A stretch of DNA of 64,000 nt, from positions 81,771,330 through 81,835,329 of the forward strand of contig NC_134279.1 of NCBI RefSeq assembly GCF_949628215.1, written 5' to 3'. The position numbers were made by a program, and so were the translations under genes. Each line of letters opens with the position of its first letter. Position 1 is the stretch's first letter. This stretch comes from Phalacrocorax aristotelis. Taxonomy: Eukaryota; Chordata; Aves; Suliformes; Phalacrocoracidae. The notes below the pieces were generated by a model. That model was not told the DNA's origin. It saw nothing but the letters and a program-made list of their open reading frames with translations, and did no database searches. Positions 24,537 through 36,570 of the stretch are shown piece after piece.

Positions 24537-27027
24537 GCCACAGAAGTGCTGGATGTGCTGGGAAGGATTAAAAAACCCCGAGAAGGAAGCGAACACTCAA
24601 AACTGGAGGATGTTGAGGAGACATAGAGAAAACTCCCGGAGCTTTATGGCATGTCGGGGGGAGTCTGGGTGTTACCCACAGAGCTTTTCTTCCCGCAGGA
24701 TATCCAGATACTTGCTGGGGCCTCCTATCCCACTCAGAGACGTTGCCGCCGTTTAAATCAGCACCAACATATGGAAGGCTCCTAATATTTTGCTTCTGTC
24801 AGAGGAAACCATTGTTCAGCTTCTCTACAGGAAGGATGTCTCACTGCTTATTACCAGCTTGAATAATTGTTTGGAATGTTTTATTTGACATTTATTCAAG
24901 AACTTGGAAACCCACATAGTTTCTTTCTCTTGAGAGGATAACAACAACAACACACACAAAAAAAAAAAAAGTAAAAAAAAGAAAAGAAAAAAGCCCAAAC
25001 TGGAGCCAAGAGCTTCAGATGGTAGCAAGGTTTTTAAAACGGAAATATATGGTAAAGCAAGTAAGACCTCTTTGCAGAGAGACTGTGCTTGGGCAGAAGA
25101 AAGGGGAAAGGAAGTAAAGAGATGCTCTATTTTACCATATACGTCTTTCAAATATCTCTCAGGTCTTCATCATCAAGGATGACATGTGGATCTATACTTA
25201 AGAGCATTAAGGGCTTGAAAGGAAGAAAGGGAACAGGCAAGGAAGCAGCTCTGTAGCCAAAGCACTTAATCACTGAGCAGAAAGGGCAAGCAGCTCTGCT
25301 CTTAAACTCTGAAACATGCTGCAAGGCACCCCAGACCTCAACTTACTGAAAGTAAACTCGATGTTCATACTCAGGTGGGCTAGAAGATACACAGTGGAAA
25401 TACTTCTCCATGCCTGCACCGGGCTGATGCTTGAAAGGGGGATTCTGGTCACAATAATGAAGAACAAGAACAGTGGGTTATTTTTGGATGCCGTGCAAAA
25501 GATAGCGGGGAAACATGGTCTGCTTTCTTCAGGTTTAGCACTTAAATTTGACTTGTAGCTAAAGTTCAAGCAGATTTGAGCTTTTTCTGAGCCTGGAAAT
25601 CAGTTAATGCAGCTAATGTATCAGGATCCACGTTTCACACCAAACTTGCTGGACCCGTGCTGATGTGTTGGAAGGTGCCCCTAAAGAACAAAGTACAAGG
25701 ATTACTTTGAACTAAGGGAAGCACTTGCAACAGTAGACATAGGCTAGACTCTTGCTTGTGTTGCTAGAAACAATTTAAGAAGTTCAGACCCCTAGATCTT
25801 TCTCTTCTGACCATGTTCTGGCTACTCCATAATGGGCCATCTACTTGGACGGGTAAAGGAAAGAGAAGCTCAATGTCACTCAGCTCCTTCGTGTGCCTGT
25901 CAGAATAACCATAGACAAAAAACATCCTGCTCCCTGTGAGGCTGAGAAGATAATCCAGAGCCCGGTCTGAAAAGTCAGAGCCCGTAAGGCTTCTGGCAGT
26001 CGGTGATGTCCTCCAGACTCCCTCCATGAGCGGAGGACCTTTGCACGCACCTTCCATGACCAGCGGTCTTCTGAGCACGCTGCACTCCCTGAGCAACGGG
26101 GATGGGGCCGTGCGACCCTCCAGACCTCCTCAGTGCTTCCCAACCTGTGCATTGTCCACAGACAGCACCGGTAGGGAAATTACATCTGCAGACCCAGCAG
26201 CCTCCCAGAGACTGTATTTTTGCTTGTGGTTTGTGGAAGCAGTTTGGCTCGGCGAACAAAAATGACTGACAAGTGGAATGACTCTCAGTTCCCACCGTCA
26301 TCTTCCTCTTCATGTCCTGCTCCTTTCCAGTCAGTTTTGCTGTTAACTTTCCTCAGCTGTGTCCCTCTGACCCTCTTGGGCCGCTCTACGTATCTGCATA
26401 CACTCACCCTGTTAGCTGAAACTGTCCCATCTTTGCCCAAATTTAACCAGGCAGGTCATGATCACATGCCTCCAGGGAAAATCCAGCTTCCAGCTCAGTG
26501 ATTAATTCCTCTTTATCCATCACAATGAGGTCTGGACTAGGGTTACCTTGAATTGAGGTCCAAACAACTTATGCCAGAATATGATTACCTGGAGTTGCTG
26601 AGAACTTTAACGATACTTCCACGGGGGATTTTTTTACTTCAAGGATCTGAAGTCAATCTACTCATATTTCCTCTCTGTGCATGTAACCTATTTTAAATGT
26701 CATTCTTATTTAGATTTACATACCTCAAAGCCTGCATCCAGAGCTCTAGGAGCCTTCGCAATAAACATGAGCACCAACTCTCCAAAAATAACAGCCCTAG
26801 AGCAAGTGTCACTCATGGAAAAAACAATGATAAGCAAAAGAACAAACCTGTATGTCTCTCCTCCCCACTCCCCCTCTGCCTAGCAAGATTAAATTAGGTA
26901 AAGACAGATTACAACACATACTCTCAGCTATAAAACACACCTAGTTCTGAGAAAACGTAGTTCCAAAAGTCATTAGGAGGCCTCCAGGCATGCATCGCCC
27001 TGTGGATGGCCAAAAACCAAACAGGAT
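24537..27027. other. Downstream flank of KY-like gene (3' UTR and intergenic)
   Basis: An attaaa lies 31 bp after the stop (24567-24572), which is close for a poly(A) signal. The first aataaa I see is far downstream, at 26760-26765. The 3' UTR end is therefore unresolved. An A-rich tract with CA repeats lies near 24940-24995. No other gene is recognised. Confidence 0.5.
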
Positions 27028-27419
27028 TGTGGTGGGTTGACCGTGGCTGGATGCCAGGTGCCCACCAAAGCCACCCTATCACCTCCCTCCTGGACAGGGG
27101 AGAGAAAATAGAACAACAGGCTCATGGGTCGAGATAAGGGCAGGGAGAGATCACTCAGCAATTACCATCATGGGCAAAACAGACTCGACTTGGGGAAATT
27201 AGCTTCATTTCTTACCAATCAAATCAGAGTAGGGTCATGAGAAATTAAACCAAACCTTAAAACACCTTCCCCCCACGCCTCCCTTCTCCCAGGCTCAACT
27301 TCACTCCCGATTTCTCTCCCTCCTCCCCTCCAGCGGCGCAGGGGGACGGGGAATGGGGGCTGGGGTCAGTCCATCACACGCTGTCTCTGCCGCTCCTTCC
27401 TCCTCAGGGGCAGGACCCC

Positions 27420-27694
27420 TCACACTCCTCCCCTGCTCCAGCGTGGGTCCCTCCCACGGGAGACAGCCCTCCATGAACTGCTCCAGCGTGGGTCCCTTCC
27501 GTAGCGTGCCATCCCCCAGGAACAGGCTGCTCCAGCGTGGGTCCCCGTGGGGTCACCAGTCCTGCCAGCAAACCTGCCCCAGCGTGGGCTCCTCTCCCCA
27601 CGGGGCCACAGCTCCTGCCAGGAGCCTGCTCCGGCGTGGGCTGCCCACGGGGTCACAGCCTCCTTCGGGCACCCACCTGCTGTGGCGTGGGGTC
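27420..27694. repeat. Imperfect LTR-internal repeats
   Basis: Several degenerate copies of a segment containing ctccagcgtgggtccc or close variants recur at about 50-70 bp spacing before the 39-bp array. They appear to be ancestral LTR substructure rather than a separate element. Confidence 0.7.
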
Positions 27695-29306
27695 CTCCAG
27701 GGGCTGCAGGGGGATATCTGCTCCTCCGCTAACCCCCAGGGGCTGCAGGGGGATATCTGCCCCACCGCTAACCTCCAGGGGCTGCAGGGGGATATCTGCC
27801 CCACCGCTAACCTCCAGGGGCTGCAGGGGGATATCTGCCCCACCGCTAACCTCCAGGGGCTGCAGGGGGATATCTGCCCCACCGCTAACCTCCAGGGGCT
27901 GCAGGGGGATATCTGCCCCACCGCTAACCTCCAGGGGCTGCAGGGGGGTATCTGCCCCCCCGCTAACCTCCAGGGGGATATCTGCCCCACCGCTAACCTC
28001 CAGGGGCTGCAGGGGGATATCTGCCCCACCGCGAACCTCCAGGGGCTGCAGGGGGATACCTGCCCCACCGCTAACCTCCAGGGGCTGCAGGGGGATATCT
28101 GCCCCCCGCTAACCTCCAGGGGCTGCAGGGGGGTATCTGCCCCCCCGCTAACCTCCAGGGGCTGCAGGGGGGTATCTGCCCCACCGCTAACCTCCAGGGG
28201 CTGCAGGGGGATATCTGCTCCCCCGCTAACCTCCAGCGGCTGCAGGGGGATATCTGCCCCACCGCTAACCTCCAGGGGCTGCAGGGGGATATCTGCCCCC
28301 CGCTAACCTCCATGGGCTGCAGGGGGATATCTGCCCCACCGCTAACCTCCAGGGGCTGCAGGGGGATATCTGTTCCCCCGCTAACCTCCAGGGGCTGCAG
28401 GGGGATACCTGCCCCACCGCTAACCTCCAGGGGCTGCAGGGGGATATCTGCTCCCCCGCTAACCTCCAGGGGCTGCAGGGGGATATCTGCCCCACCGCTA
28501 ACCTCCAGGGGCTGCAGGGGGATATCTGCCCCCCGCTAACCTCCAGGGGCTGCAGGGGGATATCTGCTCCCCCGCTAACCTCCAGGGGCTGCAGGGGGAT
28601 ATCTGCCCCCCGCTAACCTCCATGGGCTGCAGGGGGATATCTGCCCCACCGCTAACCTCCAGGGGCTGCAGGGGGATATCTGCCCCCCGCTAACCTCCAT
28701 GGGCTGCAGGGGGATATCTGCCCCACCGCTAACCTCCAGGGGCTGCAGGGGGATATCTGTTCCCCCGCTAACCTCCAGGGGCTGCAGGGGGATACCTGCC
28801 CCACCGCTAACCTCCAGGGGCTGCAGGGGGATATCTGCTCCCCCGCTAACCTCCAGGGGCTGCAGGGGGATATCTGCCCCACCGCTAACCTCCAGGGGCT
28901 GCAGGGGGATATCTGCCCCCCGCTAACCTCCAGGGGCTGCAGGGGGATATCTGCTCCCCCGCTAACCTCCAGGGGCTGCAGGGGGATATCTGCCCCACCG
29001 CTAACCTCCAGGGGCTGCAGGGGGATATCTGCCCCACCGCTAACCTCCAGGGGCTGCAGGGGGATATCTGCTCCCCCGCTAACCTCCAGGGGCTGCAGGG
29101 GGATATCTGCTCCCCCGCTAACCTCCAGGGGCTGCAGGGGGATATCTGCCCCACCGCTAACCTCCAGGGGCTGCAGGGGGATATCTGCCCCACCGCTAAC
29201 CTCCAGGGGCTGCAGGGGGATATCTGCCCCACCGCTAACCTCCAGGGGCTGCAGGGGGATATCTGCCCCCCGCTAACCTCCAGGGGCTGCAGGGGGATAT
29301 CTGCTC
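27695..29306. repeat. 39-bp minisatellite, about 41 copies, inside the LTR
   Basis: The unit contains gggctgcagggggatatctg followed by cccc and then ccgctaacctcca. Units are almost all 39 bp. Recurrent 38-bp variants lack one A (ctgccccccgc), and some units read ctgctccccc. One unit near 27967 lacks 9 bp. Because 39 is a multiple of 3, stop-free frames run through both strands, broken mainly by the 38-bp variants. They are array artefacts and not genes. Confidence 0.97.
28230..28993. repeat. 387-bp higher-order duplication within the array
   Basis: The variant pattern of about ten units from roughly 28230-28605 is repeated in the same order at roughly 28617-28993, offset by exactly 387 bp. 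Distinctive markers repeat in both copies: the ctccatgggctg unit, the ctgttccccc unit and the gatacctg unit. This shows that a multi-unit block was duplicated after the single units had diverged. Confidence 0.88.
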
Positions 29307-29639
29307 CAGCAGTGGGTCCGTCTCGGAGACAGATGGCATTTGCTTTAGCAGACATAGGGGAAGCTTCCAGTGGCTTCTCACAGAAGCCACCCCTGCAGCC
29401 CCCCACTACCAAAACCTTGCCACACAAGCCCAATACAAAGAGGCTGTACCCAGCTCTACCAGCCGTCTTGGTTGAGAGACTCCTTTACAACGCAGGTCAA
29501 AACAGGTAAGACCAGGAAGGGCTGAACCAGAAACCTGCATGCTAAAAATGCTGGCCTTTCCGAAGTAGGGTAAGACAGCAGTCACCAACTGGACTGAGCT
29601 TTCATCTTCCTCTGTGAATCCACACGCGATGTCTACCAA

Positions 29640-30015
29640 ACAGGGCAGAGTCTGGCCAGGGGCCTGTCACTACTGGATGTTCCCCAGGGGTCTGTGCTGG
29701 GGCCAGTCCTGGTCAACACATCCATCAATGACCTGGGCGAAGGGACAGAGCGTCCCCTCAGCGAGTTCCCTGACGATCCCAAGCTGGGATACCAAGTTCC
29801 CCCTGAACATGAGGACAAACCCCTTCGCTGTGCAGGTGCCAGAGCAGGGGCACGGGCTGCCCAGAGAGGCTGTGGGGTCCCTTCCCTGGAGACATTCACC
29901 CCCCGCCTGGACGCGGCCCTGTGCCCCTGCTCTGGGGGTGCCTGCTCCAGCAGGGGTGGGACGGGATGAGCTCCAGAGGGCCATTCCAACCCCTCCTGGT
30001 CTGGGATCCTGTGCC
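29640..30015 (+). mobile_element. CR1 LINE fragment, internally deleted
   Basis: The first part translates to a decayed CR1 reverse-transcriptase stretch (SVLGPVLVNTSINDLGEG, then a degenerate FADD-like FPDD). Near 29830 it jumps to the CR1 3' end (ggctgcccagagaggctgtg, then ctgctccagcaggggt, ccattccaacccc and ctgggatcctgtg). Roughly the end of ORF2 between these blocks is missing. Orientation is plus, opposite to the other CR1 pieces here. It is a dead copy. Confidence 0.85.
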
Positions 30016-31136
30016 CAGACTTCTTGGCCTTACACATTTCCCTGTGCTGTGCCTGTGTTTATCTTGTCGTTAGTGTAAATTATGTTAATACTTCTTTAGG
30101 CTGTATTTATCCAGTGAGGCTGTACAGTTGAGGTGTCCACGCAAACTGTGTTTTCTTCAGCTTCTTCTTGTGCTTCTTCACTTTGCTTCTTCACCTGACA
30201 CGGCCATCCTTCCCCACCTGTATTTGGACTTCACTGAGTGTGCTGAGTAAGGGCGTTGGAGTTTGCAGAACAAACGGAGCCGTGCAGTTAGCTGTCAGAC
30301 TGCAGCAGATGAACAGCAGGACATGAGTTAAAGCCTTCCCATTTGCACGCTACAGTTGGGATGAATTGTATGTTCAGAATACTGCCCTGTCCAAACGCGT
30401 CCATGGCTTTTCTACACCGGGAGGTCATGCCAAGGTTGCAAATCAGCATGGCAATACAACATCACTTCTTCCACCCTTGGAGCAGGTCATGGCTTCGTGC
30501 ATAACGCCTACGTGTGCCCTGCATGTTCATGCACGTCATGAACAAGCCTGGCTCATCTCCGGCGCAGATGTCCTTGCATCCTGTGCGACTTACAGCTTAG
30601 GTATCGAGGGTAGGACCCAACTGCGGGGGTATCTGCGTTGGGGTAGTATTTGCTGACTTCGAAAGGCCAGACCAGACTAGATTACATGTCTGCACATGAA
30701 CAAGTAATTCCCACAATGAGTATGAGAACAGCACAAAAACTTCTGTACTTTGGTCAGTCGGGTCAGAGAATATGCCACGGAAAACAGTCCTTACAGAGCC
30801 CAAATGTTTTCAAAATACGGAAAGAAAAAAAGAAAAACCAACCCCAAATCTTACCTCAAGTTAAAAAATCAAGTAGATTTCAAACTTTTCCTCTTTGGCC
30901 TGACAACTGGGATTTCATGGCAAAGATGCAAGAAAAGATGGGTATAGACAAGAAGAATGTATGTAAGAAGTGTATTTCTCAAAGCAGAGCTAAGCGCTTT
31001 CATGCACAGAGGCATGTAAGCGAGAACAATCTTGTTCAGCAAGTCCCCGGGGAGCTGGCTGGGAAGACGAGTGGGAGGGAGGAAGGGTTAAAAATATTTT
31101 TCAGAGAAAGCTTGGCTGTGGCTTGTGTCTCCGCAG

Positions 31137-32563
31137 GCTGGCGTACGAGAGAGACTGGAGATAAACAGACTTCTGCTGGAGGTACCCTTCCTTCTCTCCA
31201 GACTGGCACCGTAATATTGATAACGGAGAAAAGATGAATCCAGAAAATCCCTGGAGGATATAGCACAAGTGACTCCAGTTGTGGAAGTCTCACTTTCCAC
31301 AGAAAAAGGGAGGAAATGATGAGCAGGCATTTCTGCACACAGCAGGAGAGAGACCTTCCAGAGCCAAAGGCTGGTGGGAAAGCTGCAAAGGGCATTTCTA
31401 TAACAACAGAACCGAGAGATTAGCTCCTGGGTAGGCTAAGCACCGGGCAAACATATCTCCCAAATCCCACATTATTAAGGATTTAAGCTACAAACCCATT
31501 TCACAAAGCTATCCAACCATGGACACCTCGTTAGCATTTTCGTGACTGGAGCCAAGAGATGCTTCGTCTCCAGGAGCTGCAAAACCAAATCGCCACGGGG
31601 TATGAGTTGGGCAAGAACAAAAGAGCGAAGGAACAACTTCCCGTTGTATCAAAGAGCCGACCTTCTTGAGACTTGCCAAGAGCACTGGAGTGATGAAAAC
31701 CGTGACATCACATTTGCAATATTTTGCCTGCTTTACCAGAGTCTTCCTTGCCCTGGCTCTGCTTTTTTCCATCCGTGGGTACACTGCGTATTCAGTACAT
31801 ACATAAGAAAAGGACTTTTGCTATCAGCCATTCTGTTTACCACAAATAAAAGCGTGGTAACCAAGGTTACTTGGGTTTTGCTCCTGTGATTTTTGTTCCC
31901 AGAAAAAGCAATATACTCTCCTTTTGGTGGTGCACTGACAGCAACGCCTCAGACGAAACAGGGCTCCATTGTACTAAACCATGAGCGCAGGAAGATAGGG
32001 CCCCCTGGACAGACCTTGCAGCCAAGAAATCAGCAGGTACCCTGGGGTGGGGTGCTCCAGGGGTCAGCAGCCCTCACGTGGCGGCTGTGGAGGCCTGTGC
32101 CTCCTGGGCAGTTACCTCCAGGACAAGCTAAGCGGTCCCAGCTGTCCCCCAAACCCTGCTGCAACATCTCCAGGAACGGTGTCACAGCCTCGGGAAAGTC
32201 CTCCCAGTTCTTCCCAGGACCTGCATTTGCAGAAGGACACCTGGGCTGTTATGGCCATATTAACTTCTTGTCTTGAGGGGTTTTGATGCAATAGCTGTCT
32301 TGGCTTAGACCAAGGGTTCACCAAGGCCAGGCAGGAGCCAGAACCAGCGCTAGGGGCAAGACTGCAGCCCTACAGTGGTGGCCACCTTGCCTTACCCTTC
32401 TAGCTTCCTGCAATCTGCTCTCCCCACCCTGGCAGACATCAAGTTTAGCTCCCTGCTATTCTGCTTTACTGGCTTTTGATGGAACATTTCTACAAATCAG
32501 GCGTTCTGCACCCAGTTATACTTTTGCCTTTTCCCCCAGGAAAATCTGTCAAGGAGTTCCTGA
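31137..32563 (+). other. Candidate small spliced transcript (three exons)
   Basis: Three segments with acceptor and donor signals join in one frame: 31137-31181 (after gtgtctccgcag, before gtaccc), 31903-32036 (after tttttgttcccag, before gtaccc) and 32540-32563 (after ccttttcccccag, ending in TGA). Joined, they encode about 66 residues, including KAIYSPFGGALTATP, and end ENLSRSS. I do not recognise the peptide, and no upstream exon is identified. The support is only splice-site and phase agreement, which can arise by chance. Confidence 0.22.
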
Positions 32564-33302
32564 GCTGAACTGCGGATTTGCACAAAGGAGATCCCAAAGA
32601 GGATCCTGGTAGCTAAACCCAGCCCTGCTGGGTTCTGCGGGTCAACCACAGCGAGGCCTTCTGATCTCGAATCAGCTCCTGCTGCAAGAAACAGTAAGAA
32701 CGGACTTAGTCCTTGCACGTAATGATGGATTAAGGGCAATGCTGGCTCTCTGGCTGGATGAGTGTGTTGCGTTCCCATTACTAGGCATGACAATGAGCTT
32801 GGCTCGTAACTGTGCTCAGCTCCGCACAGCCAAGCACGGTCTAGCCAGTAAGGACCAAGCACCTGTGGGCCTCATGGGAATGGGCTGGCAGGTCTCAAAC
32901 TGGTACAAAGGGAGCCAGTGGTGAACAAACCTGCTCTTTAGACTGTTTAACCCTGATGGGCCCTTCCTAATCTTCAACTCCAAGGACAACCAAGCATACC
33001 TCCATTTCCATTTCCAACATATGAGATAGGACATGAGGGAACATCCAGCTTCTGCACACAGACCTTTTATTCACCTATGCATTACAAACACAGCAGAAAG
33101 AATTTTATTTTATCTTTGTTGTTAGGTTTTTCTTTTCCATAAACACTCCTTTCCTTGGAAGACTTGGTCCCCTGAGGCCAAGGTGGCATCACGAGATAGG
33201 ACCGTGAGGCTTAGAGTCTATTTTCAGGTCATACTATTGTCACAGTCCCAGCTCCTGTGTAATAAATAAGTTCAGTTTTTATTTCAGTATCTCTTTGCTA
33301 GA

Positions 33303-33359
33303 AATGTGCTTAATCTGTTCTAATGTGCTTAATCTGTTCTAATGTGCTTAATCTGTTCT
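33303..33359. repeat. Perfect 19-bp triplication
   Basis: Three identical adjacent units of aatgtgcttaatctgttct are followed by a T-rich tract. This is a recent-looking slippage repeat in intergenic DNA. Confidence 0.95.
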
Positions 33360-36359
33360 TTTTATTTTTTTCCTAAGCCGTCCCCAAAGTCCTCAACAGC
33401 CCTAGTTGAACATTTCAGGTATCTCAAAATGGGAACAAAACATAGCTCAGATCCCAAAAACAGCTGCCGTCAAAGAGGCAACACAGAAGCCAGGAAACAG
33501 CTGCGCACTTTGTTTTCTTTCTCCTACCTTCTTTTTATCTTCGCCTGGGAGGAGAACAGAGTAACCTCTGCTCCTGGCCTTGCAATACTCTGGTAATTTG
33601 GGGGAAGGGCTCCATGCAGGGATCTGCAGCCCCACACAACTTCAGACACATGCTAGGGTCTCTCAAGCGCTTTGACCTGAATTGATCACACTGAATCAAG
33701 GCCATCCTCCTCCTTACATCATCTGTAGGGTCAACTAGACAGCACAAAACCAGAGGTTTAGTTCTGAGAGTCTTCTTTAGCTGAGCTTTTCCTTCCAAGC
33801 CAGAGAATAGATTTGCTCAACGTGTTTTCCCCATTATTTTTCTATTTCCTCCTATGGGTGGCAGCCCCACAACAGCATTCAGGCTAAGAGCATGTTATTT
33901 CTAACACAGCAGAAGCAATCAAAGTCACCTCTGTGTGACTTTGGAAAGTCCATGGAAAAAAGGATGAGTCTTTACGTGCACCGCAGATGGGGGGGGAGGA
34001 TGGAGCCAGAGGGTGGCAAAGCCACGTGAGCCGAGGGCAGCCTTCAGCAACCCTGCTGCTACCAGGCAAGTCGTGCAAACCAGGCGTGATACAGCAAAAA
34101 AAAAAAGCTGGTGATGAAGCAAAGGTGCAAACAGCTCAGCACCAGAGCTGTGCTTTGAATCAGCAACCATCATTTCCCCCAAAGCCCAGGAGCTTTTCTT
34201 TCTGAACAGGGTCAAACAGCTTCCTTTTCTTCCACTGGAAATGAAAGAGGAAATCTGGCTGCATATGGTACGTAATTAATTGAGAGAGACTGATTTACAG
34301 AGACAAAAGAAAACAAAAAAAGCCAATTCAATTAAGTTAGAAAAATTAATCTGTGGCGTGATGCCCTAGTTGACAGGCTGAGACCAGCTTTCTGTGAGCT
34401 TAAGTCTCGTGCAGGTATCGGTTAACTCTTCGAGGGCTGACTGACAGCCTCAAGGCTTGCTGTAACACATTACGAACACCTTCCCCAGGTGAAGCTAAGA
34501 GCATCCTTCGCATTTACTGAGCTTCCCTTTTGCCTTCAAGCACGGCCGCTGCCAGCAACCCCCACACATCATGGCAGGGGACTTTGGGGGCAACGGTTGG
34601 GAAGGAGAACACGGGTAGGGAGAGCGGTGCATGGACAACTGCGCATCCAGAGCAGAAACACAGGGAACCGAACAATTATAAAACCCCTCAAACGTCCAGA
34701 TCACAAAGAAAACATTGCTTTGCTTCTCACCACCCTGTCAGCAGGATGCTAGCGCAGATTGCTAGCCTGGACAGCAGCGGGAAAGCTGTCGGGGGGGAAA
34801 CCCAGGCAGAAGACCGTGAGCAACTGTGACTGTCTGCAACAGTGCACAAGTTGTGCTTGAAACAGCTGATGGGCAGGGCTGCTGACGGCAAGAAAGGGAT
34901 GGGCGCACCTCTGTGGCAAGCAAGACACACTTGGCCGCGGCAGACTCGCTGCAGACGATCAGAAAGGTTCGCTTACACCAAAGAGGTTAATCCAGGGCAG
35001 GGGGAAAATGCCTTCCCGGCCCACTCCAGTGGCTGCCTTCCCCCACGGCCGGCTTTGCCAAAGGAATCCTCCGGCCTGCTTTTCGCACACAACAAACTTT
35101 GATTGAAAACGGTCATTATTTTCCTGCCCTCACCGGCTGCCAAGAAAGCGGCAGATGGGTGAACTCGGTGCTGTCTGCGAGCCAGCTGAATCAGAGGCTC
35201 TCTGCGAAGTGAACTCCTCCATGCGTCCCAGAGTGACTGGTGAGCTGAGGACAGAGTTTAACATATTCTGGATGATGCTGGCATGTCCCTCCCCTGTTAC
35301 CATGTCCCACGGCATGGGGTGGTGGGCTGCCTTCTAGACCTGTAAGGAAGGAAACTTGCAGTTTGAGTCTGGTTGAAGTGGGGAAAAAGAAACGCCATGG
35401 CTCTAGCCACACGAAAAGACGTTCACCCTGCTTCCCAATGCCATAATCCCTTCCTAGATATCAACACCTCGGGCTTGCAACATTTCTGGTTTCCCTTCCT
35501 CTGCTCTTCACCACTGCTTTGGGACATCATGCCCACCCCAGCAAGGCACCACCAAGGAAGGCTCCCACCAGGGTGATGATGCACATCTCGGCTTCTAGCA
35601 GTGAATCTCAACAGCTTTCCTCCCCACACCCAGCAAAGCAGCCCCGCTGGGTTTTCCTACAAGGGACTGCAGAGACTTTCCTTGCTTGGGTGCAACCATC
35701 TGGGCTTGGCCTCATGCGAACGTCATTGCAAGGTGCTGGGTAGATGCAGTTATGCAGACATTCCTGTCCAGGTAAGACCATGGAAGTACCAGGCCCCCAT
35801 ATCTCATTACTCCAATGATTCCTAGCAATACTTGACCCACCACGGCCAATCTGCCCCTCTCCAGTGCAGGGGTGCAGCTCTCATCTTTTGTCCACTTTTG
35901 GCAAATCCACACCAACGCCATTCTCACATCTGGAGCATATTTCCACTTCGTTCCTGAATCAAACAATAGTTTGATTGTTCGTGCTGAACTCAGCAGGACG
36001 CAGGAGCGTCGGTGCTCCTCAGGGTCCCCAGCGAGGACAGCAAAACCTGACGCCTGCCTCATCACGAGGGGCTCACACGGGTGACACCACCCTTCCCCAG
36101 CCTACGCGGGCGATATCATCCCAGGGCTCATCTACAGGGGTTTTTCAAGGAGTTGTTATTAGCTCACAGGAGCTGCGCTGCTGCGTGCGGTGGGGACTCG
36201 GATTAAAACTGCTCGGCTGTAACAAAAGGCCACACACACACCCCCACCGCCACTCAGCTCTGGGGTCCCCAATCAGCTCTGCCATCAGGAGAGGCAAGTC
36301 GGACACCAAGAAAAGCCTTTTATGGGGAGGAATAAGCCAATATGCTGCTCGTCACTCAG

Positions 36360-36570
36360 GATCAGAATGGTTTGGGTTGGGAGGGACCTTTAGAGCCCAC
36401 CCAGCCCAACCCCCTGCAGTGAGCAGGGACATCTTCAACCAGATCAGGTCACTCAGAGCCCCGTCCAGCCTGGCCTTGGGTGTTCCCAGGGATGGGGCAT
36501 TGACCACCTCTCGGGGCAGCCTGGGCCAGGGTTTCACCATCCTCTCTGTAAAACGTTTCTTCCTTAACAA
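36360..36570 (-). mobile_element. CR1 LINE fragment (3' end)
   Basis: The + strand reads cagaatggtttgggttggga and then gggaccttta, with gatggggcattgaccacctc and ggcagcctgggccagggttt following. That is the reverse complement of a typical CR1 3' end, so the element is minus-sense. It belongs to a different CR1 subfamily from the 5299 and 41081 copies. The right end is approximate. It accounts for much of the overlapping open frame at 35975-36616. Confidence 0.88.

Larger units (their letters stand above)
27028..29437 (-). mobile_element. Solo LTR of an avian endogenous retrovirus, internally expanded
   Basis: From 27028 (tgtggtgggttgacc) to 29437 (acaagcccaataca) the flanking sequence matches, from memory, an abundant bird LTR. 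The element runs on the minus strand, starting TGTATTGGGC and ending CCACCACA. The TG...CA termini are kept. No retroviral coding region adjoins it, so it is a solo LTR. I could not find matching target-site duplications (aggat on the left, aagag on the right). The middle is replaced by a long tandem array, which makes the element about 2.4 kb. The assignment comes from recognition, not from a search. Confidence 0.75.
30016..36359. other. Intergenic region, no established gene
   Basis: Apart from the weak candidate exons at 31137-32563 and a 19-bp triplication, I find no recognisable coding sequence on either strand. The longest open frame (30650-31237, 195 codons) has no domain, promoter or recognisable homology. 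Neighbouring AT-rich stretches (for example 34240-34340) resemble conserved non-coding DNA, but that cannot be judged from one genome. Confidence 0.45.

Noticed and set aside
27353..28306. 317-codon repetitive open frame, plus several similar frames to 29433 on both strands
   Set aside because: These are fully explained by a tandem repeat whose unit is a multiple of three inside an LTR.
27695..29306. Regular short repeats suggesting a CRISPR array
   Set aside because: The units are directly adjacent with no unique spacers, and the genome is vertebrate.
30650..31237. 195-codon open frame
   Set aside because: Lys/Gln-rich with no domain. Only its last part overlaps the weak candidate exon at 31137.
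32497..32862. 121-codon minus-strand frame with acceptor-like sequence near 32690
   Set aside because: The peptide is not recognisable, no partner exons were found, and it overlaps the opposite-strand candidate.
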